DNA of 64,000 nt from NCBI RefSeq assembly GCF_048544455.1, contig NC_133537.1:153524058-153588057 (forward strand), written 5' to 3'. A program made the position numbers and the translations under genes. This stretch comes from Silene latifolia (taxonomy: Eukaryota; Streptophyta; Magnoliopsida; Caryophyllales; Caryophyllaceae). The notes below the pieces were generated by a model that did no database searches, was not told the origin of the DNA, and worked only from the letters and a program-made list of their open reading frames with translations. Positions 24,265-35,481 of the stretch are shown here, piece after piece. Position 1 is the first letter of the stretch, and every line of letters begins with the position of its first letter.

Positions 24265-25807
24265 GTCCTCAAGGACGCAACCATCCCCACTTCCAACTTT
24301 TTAGCTCAATTATCAACCATCCCAATTTTCAACCTTTCAACCTCAATTAACATTCCTTCCACAACCAACACCTATATCTTTGGGGCTCCTTATTGTCGCC
24401 TTGTCTCTTTTTTACCAAATTCAGTCATATTCTCATCCGGGGGCTTCTCTTCCAAGATGCCACCCTTCCGTTATTCCTTTCTCATTTGAGTCTAGCTAGT
24501 ACTCGGTCCGGACAAAGACAAAGATCTTAGATCAATTCTCCAAGTTATCGTGCCTCAAGAGGGGTCTCTTCTACAGCAAATGATGAAGATATCCAAATAG
24601 ACAGCTGATCCATGGCTCATGCCTTGCCTTTATATGTCCTCATCATTCTTGCAATTCTTATACCTTTGGAATCGATACGCATTGTCACCCACACTTGGCT
24701 AGGGGTTGCGCAAGCTTAAACAAAGTCTGTCAAAGTCATCCCTGTGTCACGTCAAATCTAAGTTAGTGTCGCGTCAGTCCAACCTAAGTCTACATTTCGC
24801 GTCACGTCCGTATGAGGTTTGTGTCATGTCAAGTCCTATGTCTAAAGCCCATTGAATATGCATAACGCATTACAAACGACAAACTTATTTGAACAAGTTT
24901 TAAACAACTTTTATAAAGAAACGCCTTTTGCAAAGCCTATGTGTTTCCTCATTCGAGGTCCATGGGATAATTGCTTACGTGCATATGTGCTTATGTTCTA
25001 TTTGCATATTATATTGCATTCTTGTGTGGCTAATATCCATGCAGGTAAGTATCAGAAGCAGTGCTCACTCCAACTGGGGGCTTCGCCCAAGTCTTCATTC
25101 TCCCAGTATGTGATATTTTGCAAAGATTGCTCACTCAAGATTTCTTCCATGACGATCAAGATGTTCCTAGTCGTCAAAATATTTGTCCCCCCCAGTTGTG
25201 ATATTTTGCAAAGATTGCTCACTCAAGATTTCTTCCATGGCGATCAAGATGTTCCTAATCGTCAATATATTCCCCAACAAGAGTTCGCTTGAGACCGACG
25301 CAAGCGGATTCAACCTCAAGTTTTGCAGAGTTCGCTGAGACCGACGCAAACGGATTCCCAGCCAGTTTCTACCGACGTCCTGCTACCCTCAATATTATTG
25401 TTTCCTCACGGAGTTCGGCAAAGGTGTCGTTCTCCGAAAGTTCCCAAACCGAAGCCTCCTTCCTTAGGTTCGTAAACCCAAAGTTAGGATTCTTACCCCT
25501 AGATTCTTAGATCCCAAAATGGCCTCCTTTAGGTTCATAAACCTTTAAGCTCCCACACCAACATCCTTAGGTTCATAAACCCATAAATCCTTTTGGAGTT
25601 CTCATGCCTCAGAAAGCTTAAGCGCACGCGTTTAAAACAAGAATTAGTAACCCAGTAGTTCCTAAACTTAACCCTAGGATCCCAATTCCTATTAGGTTCA
25701 TAAGCCTTTAAGTTCCCATACCAGCCGTCCTTTTAGGTTCGTATACCCAGGTTCGCACACCTAGCTTCTTTTAAGTTCCCAAACTCCCTAGAGTTCATAC
25801 ACTTCTA

Positions 25808-25975
25808 CCCTTAGGATCATATTCCTTTAGGATCACCTTTTCCCCTTAGGATCATATTCCTTTAGGATCACCTTTTCCCCTTAGGATCATATTCCTTTAG
25901 CATCACCTTCTACCCTTAGGATCATATTCCTTAGGATCACCTACCCTTTTAGGATCATATTCCTTTAGGATCATC
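25808..25975. repeat. Minisatellite, about 35-bp unit (unit 1)
   Basis: Repeats of CCCTTAGGATCATATTCC followed by TTTAGGATCACC, about four to five units with decay at the end. Also present at about 34886-35050 in unit 2, and its tail at 1-30 before LTR0. It lies in the non-coding 3' part of the internal domain. Confidence 0.8.
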
Positions 25976-26401
25976 ACTTCCTTAGAGTTCCTATACCCAA
26001 ACCTTGGTTACCCCTTAAGTTGAACTTACTTTAGGCCTCCTTCCCGTCAAATGCTTTCCTTTAGGGCCCCATACCCTAGCACAATCCTTATATATCCTTT
26101 AGGTCTTACCCTTAGCTCCCATGCTCAATCTTAGCTCCTATGCACCTCCGGAAGCATCTCGAGAAAGAAGTCTCAGGTATGGTCTCTTCTTATGGCTGGC
26201 GAGCTTCCTTACGTAGTCTAATGGACTTTAAACGACCCTCCCCGGAAGTCGACAGACTCTAAAATGTTCCCGACGACAGGTCCGTGGCTCAGACCCCTTG
26301 AGCCGCCTCGCGTCGCCATAGTCGTCAGGTTGTAATCTTCGATTGACCTGATGGCTATACTTTGACTTTCGCCTTGTCCAAGCCTCAGTCAAAGTGGGGC
26401 T

Positions 26402-28955
26402 CAGAGACACCTCGTTTCGCACCCCTCGCAAACCACCGGTGATGATTGGGCGCATGTTTGGTACGCGGAACGATTTGTGATGATTCGTAAGATTATCATC
26501 AAGTGATTGCTCAAATATTGATGTCTACCTCTTAAATGTCATCTACGCGCCGATACGGTCGTTTTGTGATAATTAGAGTACATTTGGAGTCCGGTCAAAA
26601 CCGTCTTCATTTCCTAAAACCGTCAAATCCCGAGTCAAAGCAATGTGCTTGTCTACCTAAGGTTAGGATGTCATAAAATGTTGAGATTATATCTCATTTT
26701 GAGTCTCATGTCACTTCATTAGGCTAAACATAAAGTTTACATTACAAAATGTGCATTTCATTTAGCTAAAATGATAACCCGGCGTTTAGGCCCATTTTAC
26801 GAGGTCATAACGAGTTTTTTGGGTCAGGCCTATTTCACAGAAAGTTCTAGATCTCTTTCTTAGCTTTCCAACGCCACCGAAATCACCTTAATCCGAGTCT
26901 TGTAGAGAAAGTTATGCCTAAAATACGACAGGCTGTCAAACGCGTTTTCTACGCGCAGAGGAACCTACCCGGGAAAGGACGCAGCAAGTGCTGCGCCTCT
27001 TCCAAGGGACGCAGCACCTGCGGCGCCTTTTCCCAGGGCTTTCTTTTTGTCCAAGTTTCCGTGTTTTAACCTAAGTCGGTTATTTCCGGATCTTTCCTTC
27101 CGTATCCTAGTCTTACCATAATTCCGTCGCGTGATTAGTATAAATAGGAGCCTTCGTTCCTCATATTTCTCACGCGAGTGTCCGCCCTTCTCTTCTCCCT
27201 TTGCATTCTAGACTTCGTTCTTACTAATTGGCGCCTACGTGCTTGGACTTCCGACCACGTAAGCTCGGATCTTCCGGTACCGGCCTCTCCGTTGCATGAC
27301 CGACCAATTTGACCAACTACACTCAATCAATCTTAATTAATCAATCGTTTTCCTCTTACGAGGGCACTCTCTCTTTGCATTCGCGTCGAGCATTCACTAG
27401 TCGATTCTTAGTTCATCTCATTCCGTCAACATGTAAGTCTGAGGGTGTATAATCCTCTTTTATTTATTGTATTTTATTCATCATATCATTCATGTAAGAT
27501 TTACGTCGAAAATACCTCATTAAAACCGATTTCTAAAACCGTCTTTAAAACCTGTTTTTGCGAATTCCCGATGAGATGACGTCGAGAAAAGACGCAGCAA
27601 TCGCTGCGCCTCTTGAAGGAGCGCGATTCTGCTGCGCCTCTTCGTGAGGTGCCGCAGATTCTCGCTTCTTTTCTTCTTCTTCGTCCTCTGTTATTCCGTC
27701 TTTCTTATTTGTTTTCGTATGTTTGTCTTCAATTCTTCACCATGATAGTTTAATAAATCACATGTATATAATTTATTCATCATTAATATGTTTTAATCAT
27801 CATAAGCCCGACTTAAATCCCAAGTAATTCATATTTGCGGGTTTTTCGTCATTTAATATTCAAACCCGGGTTTTAGAGATTCAATTCGTTCATATTGAGT
27901 TTCTGGAATTCGTCATTGATATAGTTTTCATCTGTTTATCCATTAATTCGTCATGTTTAGTTTGTTCTATTCGCCGATGTCACTAATTAATCACTCATTA
28001 ACATCGTCCCTTCACATAATTAATCCGTTTAATTCCGTCTCATTCATGTTTTATTGCTTTTATGACCCATTCATATGATAAATAATCCATTAATCACTTT
28101 CATCCGAGTCAAATAATCCAATCAATCATTAAATTCACCAAATTGTATTAACGATTTGCAGTTCCGGCTTCACAGCCAGAACTCACCCTTGGAACAGACG
28201 CAAAGAATCGCCTTTGCGCCTCTTCAGGGCGCGATCTCTTGCGCTGTTCGAGATGATTTTGTCACGAACTCCGTTTCGCCTTGACATAATTAATTAGGCT
28301 ACGTATTAATGGACTATTATTCGTATTATCATACATTCTCATTCGTAATTTATTCTTTTATTCTTTTTCTCAACTATCCGTTTTAAAGGTATTTTCGACA
28401 TAAATCGCCTATTCCGTTGTAATTAATGTAATTTTCATTATTGTATTTCTTTTGTTGTATTTCTTTCTTTATTTGTATGCTTTCACATGTAAATGAGCAT
28501 TAAATCCTATTTCGACCCAATTGTATGCTAATTACGTGTCAACCGACTTAGTCTAATCTTCACATGTTAGGATTAAAACTTGGATGTTGCATTGCATGCA
28601 TATAGCCGACGATATATCAAGTATGAATAACTTCCCTAATCATTAGTAGAGGCCGCTATCGAGGCGGGCGGGATTAGGTGTTCGATCAAAAGAGCTTCCT
28701 AATACGTACCCTCACCCCTTACTCCAGATCTCCGTGAGCACCCGTGTTCATTGGCATCCACGAGAGTCATTCTAGACATAGAATGCTAAGGGTAACGATT
28801 GCTTAGTGTTCATGTCACTACTTTGTGTCTTGACATGACACGAGGTATTCGAACGGTTCCAATTTCCCATAAAAATTGGTGGCGACTCCATACAAAATGC
28901 AAACGCTTGTTTTCGATCCTCACCAAGCGCCCCCGTGGGCGGCCCGCTGTCCACA
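26402..28955 (+). mobile_element. LTR2 of the Tat/Ogre-like tandem
   Basis: The shared middle LTR. Its start reads CAGAGACACC where the others have TGTAGACACC, and it lacks CTG, C or CC at several nearby CHG sites. It ends CTGTCCACA at 28955, followed by a clean primer binding site. TATA box at 27139-27146. It lies at the junction of the two internal domains, so it serves as 3' LTR for one and 5' LTR for the other. Confidence 0.85.
27139..27146 (+). promoter_or_regulatory. TATA box of LTR2
   Basis: TATAAATA in the block conserved among all four LTRs. Confidence 0.65.
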
Positions 28956-28956
28956 G

Positions 28957-28976
28957 TTTGGCGACTCCGCTGGGGA
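28957..28976 (+). other. Primer binding site of the second unit (tRNA-Arg type)
   Basis: TTTGGCGACTCCGCTGGGGA, one base after the LTR end. This is the cleanest of the three Ogre-type sites in the window and supports the Tat/Ogre assignment. Confidence 0.8.
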
Positions 28977-29423
28977 TAATACACTTACGTGTAGCTAAGG
29001 GTGAAACTTGAACAAGGTTAGGGAATAAATTTGTATAAGACAATTGTCGGTTTTCATAACTCGGTCTTCCTAGATCGTTTATTCGGCCTTCCTAGGCCCA
29101 ACCCAACCCATTCGACCAATCGTCCCGTCTAAACGGTCCTAATTCTTATTTGGGCCTAAGGATGGATAGCGATTGACGTCATCCATACCATGATGCTTAC
29201 TCTTGTTTGTATCAAGGGCCTTCACTACTTGAGGAAATGGACTAGGAATCGGCCTTACTCTTGTTTGGCACGAGCCTCTCCACAGACTTCGGGTTTGATG
29301 GTTCGGTATGGCAACCCACCCTTTAAACCAAAACCCTTTTAAATGCACTCAGCATCCCGTTATAATGCTTGTATAAATATGAAAACCTTATGTGATCACC
29401 ATTTCTAAACAAACCCATTTCAA

Positions 29424-29524
29424 AAAACAAAAAAAACAAAAACGTTTTTTCTTAAAAAAAAAAAAACGTCAAAAAAAAAGAGTCCGAAAAAAAAAAAAAA
29501 AAAAAAAAAAAACAAAAAAAAAAC
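29424..29524. repeat. Broken poly-A tract in internal domain 2
   Basis: Counterpart of 20359-20453, with A runs of different lengths and interspersed C and CG. The Lys-rich frame at 29392-29589 is a by-product of this tract. Confidence 0.8.
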
Positions 29525-29709
29525 GTTTTATTCAAAATATTTTCAAACCGTGTAAATGTAAATATGTAAATTCAATTGGGCTAAGTTAGAGTCAAAGTTC
29601 AAACCGACTATGTCCTAGTCGAAACTCCGTCGAGTCATGAACCCGTCTTTTCTTTATATTTTGGGTCTTTTCAAAATCAAGTCAAATCCTAAGGCGTCAC
29701 GCCGTCATT

Positions 29710-29991
29710 GTGGACCCCCCTACCCCAATTCAGTTAGGATCTAAACACTCGAGTCACACGTTCCGAGGCTCAACACACGAGTCTCAATGGGCCTCATATT
29801 TGAGTCTAAACTACAGCAGTCTTCTTAACACCTATAAGCAAACCTCGAGTCCAGAATCAACATGTGTCGTCAATCCCATCAATAAGGTCAATCATATGAA
29901 TGTCACTCCGTCAAAGTCAACACTCGAGTCTAAAGGTCAAGGTCAAACACGGTGGATTCAAACACGAGAAGTCGCTCACGACATTTCATGA
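29710..29991 (+). CDS. Possible N-terminal part of the gag-like protein, unit 2
   Basis: Copy of 20639-20920 with one residue change (FRGSTHES for FRGPTHES). Same uncertainty about whether it is translated. Confidence 0.3.
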   Translation: MDPPTPIQLGSKHSSHTFRGSTHESQWASYLSLNYSSLLNTYKQTSSPESTCVVNPINKVNHMNVTPSKSTLESKGQGQTRWIQTREVAHDIS

Positions 29992-30161
29992 ATTCACAAG
30001 TCAAGTCTAGATTTGTCATCTTATCCCTTCCTTTGTTGGCTGCCTTAGTATGCGTGATCCCATGTCGAATCGAGTTGTAATGTGCGTCATTTACGCCGAG
30101 TAGGAATCCAGCAAGTTCTGTCAATCAGCGAGGTCACGAAGAAGTTCAAGCCACAATCACT

Positions 30162-31363
30162 GTGTCTCTCCAAGATGTTTATGCCATGGTCCTACGAGTG
30201 CAAGATACAGTGGAAAATTTGAGCATTCGCGTCTTCACCCTCGAGAATGGAATGGTGGAAAAGAACACACCAACTAGAGAAACCTCTAGTCTAGGTCGTC
30301 CAAAGCTTACCTCTTGCAATAACCATCGTCTTAGAAAGCCAAAAATAGCTGAAAGAAAACCTGGGAGGCATCAAAGGGTGCTTACCGATTTAGGCATGTC
30401 TTATGCCGATGCTTTGAAGAGACTTTCTGCCCAAGGCAAGCTACATCCAATAGGGCCGACTCTGGATCCACCATTAGAGAAACAGGTGAACCTCTGGAAG
30501 GGCAACAAACATCGCTTATATCACCAAGGTAGAGGCCATGATATTGAAGAGTGTTTTCTCTTGAAACACACCATCAAAGATATGATCGAAGAGGGCAAGC
30601 TTCCTAAGCCACCTTCTGTCGCGCAATCTAAGAAAATCGACCCTCTTGGGTCTAATATCATTAAACATGACGAAGAATCATCTCTAGTCTGTTCTCATCT
30701 CCTCGATCCTTATGACAACGGAGATGTCAACATGCTTGAAGACGACGATATCCAAAATGGAATGCTCATGCTTTCCATGGCCTTCAACAATAAATTCTCC
30801 AAAATAGAAGGAGCCATTGATATCCTAAACTCTCGACTTTCCAACATAGAGAACCAGTTTTTTGAAATGGGTAAGAAGCTTGATGCCCAACCTCTCAAGA
30901 TGAAAAGTTTCCAGACAAACCCTCAACCTAATAGTCCTAAAGCAAAAGCGAGCAAGGTATCTTTAGTTCTTCTAATCCAAGCATCAAAATCAACAAAGTC
31001 AACCTCATGGAGCCTTTGTCAAAAAACTCCCCCAGGTCATTCACAAGTTTAGGCATACCGTATGCCCTAGCCTTAAACAAATTATCCTCTCTAGGTCTTC
31101 TTGAACCAATAGGGCCTACCCCAGATCCGGAAAGGAAGTCTAAGTTTTGGGATGGCAATTCGTATTGTCAATACCATAGAGGAAGGGGGCATGACACCGA
31201 GAATTGCTACAAACTAAAGAATATCATCCAAGATAATATCGAGAATGGCAAGTACCATGTATCGACCTTTGCTCAAGATGACATTAAGTGTGATGAGGCT
31301 AAACTCATGGAAGCCCCACCCGTAAAACCGAGACGGGCTCCTAGAGCATTCGCTAACCCTTAG
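30162..31363 (+). pseudogene. Gag-like gene with CHHC modules, unit 2 (apparent frameshift)
   Basis: Counterpart of 21091-22386. Module 1 keeps the ligand spacing, but the first Cys is lost (NKHRLYHQGRGHDIEEC for NKYCLYHQGRGHDIEEC). Near 30948 a one-base difference (AAAAGCGAGC for AAAACTGAGC in unit 1) shifts the frame. The first frame ends at 31052 and the second module is read in another frame, 31007-31363. The difference falls at a CTG, so it may be a consensus error and the gene may be as open as in unit 1. Module 2 is intact (CQYHRGRGHDTENC). Confidence 0.65.
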
Positions 31364-31730
31364 CATTACTTATGCGGCGGCACTACAAATGTTAGTATCA
31401 CAGGGCAAATTACACCTAATCGGTCCAACTCCGGACCACGAAAACATACTACCTAGATGGGACGAATGCATATTGCCAATATCATCGTGGTAGGGGACAT
31501 GATACGAGCGTGCTTTTGTTTGAAGCATATAATCCAAGATATGATTGAAAGTGGGAAGTTGTCCCTCTCAACTTTTAACCTACAAGGTAGCTTAGGCAAT
31601 CCTCATGGATATACCAATTATCAAGAAACTCTTCTTGACTGTTATCCTTCCAGTGTTCCCAATAATGAGGACGGGGTGCTCAAATGGGTGAATGCTCAAA
31701 GTCGATCCGAAGCCGGTTGCTAGAAGAGTA
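31364..31730 (+). pseudogene. Third CHHC module of the gag-like gene, unit 2, frameshifted
   Basis: Same content as 22387-22660: the CQYHRGRGHD motif can be read near 31470, then CFCLKHIIQDMIESGK in an open frame from 31457. The two units carry different small indels here, so neither is a reliable guide to the original frame. Confidence 0.5.
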
Positions 31731-33182
31731 AATGTTCAAGCGTGGGCCGATGATTACGAGTCTAGATGCGAAATCGAGTCAAAGTCCGAGTCCGAGTCGA
31801 GTCTTAGGCTTTCTATCCCATATTTTTTTCTAGTATCTTTCTTTGTGTCCATTTCATTCCTAGTGACAACCTGGGGTTTGTCCCACAAGTCACATGTCTT
31901 CTCGAGTCTATGTTAAATACATTCATTAATCATTTCAATAAAAGTACAATTTTCAATCCACATATTCTATCATATCTCTTCTTTTATCCGTTTCCTGCGA
32001 CAACAAGAATTGGTTTGAGACATTTTAAATGAATAAATGACAACGCATGTCTGTCGATGTGAGTGCACTTAGATGATGTTCCATTCAAAGTCGTAGAGGA
32101 CCTGAAACTCCGTGTTCTTTTCTTACCTATTCCATGTCTGGCAATAGAAACCACAATATAACCCTAGTCTAGGACGAGCATATCTCAAGAGATTCTAGGA
32201 AGAATCCAGACCATCTCCCTTGTTGACAATCCATGACGGAAGGCAAGCCCATTCCTCACAATAAACAACCCGTATTACTAAAAGACCAACCCGTTTCACA
32301 CTAAAGGTGCTAGTCTGACCCAAGTCCATCCAAGACGATACGAGCCATGATGAAAGACAAAAGGCTCAATCAAGAGAAATACCAAAGATCAATATCCAAG
32401 ACAAAAGAGTTAAAAGAACAAGGCTCAATCAAGAAAGATATGTCAATATCCAAAGCCAAAGTTATCTTCAAAAACCTGAATCAAAAATCTGAGCAAAATC
32501 CTAGATATGTTCTAGACCAAGAATCTGAGTCTGAATCAAGAACGAGTATGAAATCAAATACGGAATACTGCTGAAGTCTAGATAGAATCAAGACACCAAT
32601 CGAGATGGTCGGCTAGCACCCTCACTTAGCCTTTCACACATCACACCCTAAGTCCTTCTCGAGACCGTTACAGGGAGATAGTTAGGAATTTTGAGGATCC
32701 TCTCAAGCTCGTCAAGTATACCTATCCTTTAGGTCCAAGACATGGAAACTTGAACCCACGTCATTTTAACCCACCTTTATGTGCTCAGGCTACATCAAGC
32801 CAAGAGACTCCATTTCCAAGCCACATTACAAGCTGTAACCCCATTAAGCCTTAACACCACAAAATCAAGCTCCAGAGATTTGTTTCATCAAAGCCTCTTA
32901 TTACCGAGCTCCACATTCCAAATATCCAATCCAGTTTCACCTTGACCCATACACGGAGTCTTCAATACTTTGCTACCTAGGATGGGACAAACCCATATCA
33001 TCCTTAGGGTCCACTTTTAAGTGTGCTCACATGACAAGGAAATTTTTACAAAATTAGTTATACCTCTTTGGTCTATGATTAGAGGGAGTTATCTCAAATC
33101 GATTCTTCGAGTCACCAAAGGAATATTACCCTTGTGACCCCTGCACTTTAAGGTCCTAACAACTTAGCTTAGGCACACACTT
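31731..33182 (+). mobile_element. Non-coding part of internal domain 2
   Basis: Counterpart of 22661-24110. No gene recognised. Differences from unit 1 include CTGAG for CGAG at 32468-32530 and AGCTGTAAC for AGTCAGAAC near 32832. Confidence 0.6.
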
Positions 33183-33336
33183 GAACTACGAGCATGGTTT
33201 GATTTCACCTTTCCAGGTGGATACGTAGGCAGTCCTTTCTTACACAAGAAGGATACAACCACAACACCCAAATAAAATTAACCAAACCTCAGAACTACGA
33301 TCTGGTTTGATTTCACTTCACGTGAATACGTAGGCA
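33183..33336 (+). repeat. Pair of ACTACG...ACGTAGGCAG hairpin motifs, unit 2
   Basis: Blocks at 33183-33232 and 33292-33336, identical in design to 24111-24264, each with its own paired stem. Confidence 0.75.
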
Positions 33337-34885
33337 GTCCTCAAGGACGCAACCATCCCCACTTCCAACTTTTTAGCTCAATTATCAACCATCCCAATTT
33401 TCAACCTTTCAACCTCAATTAACATTCCTTCCACAACCAACACCTATATACTGGGGGCTCCTTATTGTCGCCCAGTCTCTTTTTTACCAAATTCCAGAGT
33501 CATATTCTCATCCTGGGGGCTTCTCTTCCAAGATGCCACCCTTCCGTTATTCCTTTCTCATTTGAGTCTAGCTAGTACTCGGTCCGGACAAAGACAAAGA
33601 TCTTAGATCAATTCTCCAAGTTATCGTGCCTCAAGAGGGGTCTCTTCTACAGCAAATGATGAAGATATCCAAATAGACAGCTGATCCATGGCTCATGCCT
33701 TGCCTTTATATGTCCTCATCATTCTTGCAATTCTTATACCTTTGGAATCGATACGCATTGTCACCCACACTTGGCTAGGGGTTGCGCAAGCTTAAACAAA
33801 GTCTGTCAAAGTCATCCCTGTGTCACGTCAAATCTAAGTTAGTGTCGCGTCAGTCCAACCTAAGTCTACATTTCGCGTCACGTCCGTATGAGGTTTGTGT
33901 CATGTCAAGTCCTATGTCTAAAGCCCATTGAATATGCATAACGCATTACAAACGACAAACTTATTTGAACAAGTTTTAAACAACTTTTATAAAGAAACGC
34001 CTTTTGCAAAGCCTATGTGTTTCCTCATTCGAGGTCCATGGGATAATTGCTTACGTGCATATGTGCTTATGTTCTATTTGCATATTATATTGCATTCTTG
34101 TGTGGCTAATATCCATGCAGGTAAGTATCAGAAGCAGTGCTCACTCCAACTGGGGGCTTCGCCCAAGTCTTCATTCTCCCAGTAGCAGCAAAGATATTTT
34201 GCAAGATTGCTCACTCAAGATTTCTTCCATGACGATCAAGATGTTCCTAGTCGTCAAAATATTTGTCCCAGTAAAGAAGATATTTTGCAAGATTGCTCAC
34301 TCAAGATTTCTTCCATGGCGATCAAGATGTTCCTAATCGTCAATATATTCCCCAACAAGAGTTCGCTTGAGACCGACGCAAGCAGATTCAACCTCAAGTT
34401 TTGCCAGAGTTCGCTTGAGACCGACGCAAACGGATTCCCCAGCAGTTTCTACCGACGTCCTGCTACCCTCAATATTATTGTTTCCTCACGGAGTTCGGCA
34501 AAGGTGTCGTTCTCCAGAAGTTCCCAAACCAGAGCCTCCTTCCTTAGGTTCGTAAACCCAAAGTTAGGATTCTTACCCCTAGATTCTTAGATCCCAAAAT
34601 GGCCTCCTTTAGGTTCATAAACCTTTAAGCTCCCACACCAACATCCTTAGGTTCATAAACCCATAAATCCTTTTGGAGTTCTCATGCCTCAGAAAGCTTA
34701 AGCGCACGCGTTTAAAACAAGAATTAGTAACCCAGTAGTTCCTAAACTTAACCCTAGGATCCCAATTCCTATTAGGTTCATAAGCCTTTAAGTTCCCATA
34801 CCAGTAGTCCTTTTAGGTTCGTATACCTGGTTCGCACACTGGCTTCTTTTAAGTTCCCAAACTCCCTAGAGTTCATACACTTCTA

Positions 34886-35050
34886 CCCTTAGGATCATAT
34901 TCCTTTAGGATCACCTTTTCCCCTTAGGATCATATTCCTTTAGGATCACCTTTTCCCCTTAGGATCATATTCCTTTAGCATCACCTTCTACCCTTAGGAT
35001 CATATTCCTTAGGATCACCTACCCTTTTAGGATCATATTCCTTTAGGATC
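34886..35050. repeat. Minisatellite, about 35-bp unit (unit 2)
   Basis: Counterpart of 25808-25975 with the same unit and the same decay at the end. Confidence 0.8.
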
Positions 35051-35481
35051 ATCACTTCCTTAGAGTTCCTATACCCAAACCTTGGTTACCCCTTAAGTTG
35101 AACTTACTTTAGGCCTCCTTCCCGTCAAATGCTTTCCTTTAGGGCCCCATACCCTAGCACAATCCTTATATATCCTTTAGGTCTTACCCTTAGCTCCCAT
35201 GCTCAATCTTAGCTCCTATGCACCTCCGGAAGCATCTCGAGAAAGAAGTCTCAGGTATGGTCTCTTCTTATGGCTGGCGAGCTTCCTTACGTAGTCTAAT
35301 GGACTTTAAACGACCCTCCCCGGAAGTCGACAGACTCTAAAATGTTCCCGACGACAGGTCCGTGGCTCAGACCCCTTGAGCCGCCTCGCGTCGCCATAGT
35401 CGTCAGGTTGTAATCTTCGATTGACCTGATGGCTATACTTTGACTTTTGCCTTGTCCAAGCCTCAGTCAAAGTGGGGGCTC

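Noticed and set aside
25808-25975. CRISPR-like repeat array
   Set aside because: The repeats are contiguous without unique spacers, within a plant retroelement. It is a minisatellite.
29392-29589. Lys-rich small protein
   Set aside because: Produced by the broken poly-A tract in the element leader. The unit 1 tract does not keep the frame.
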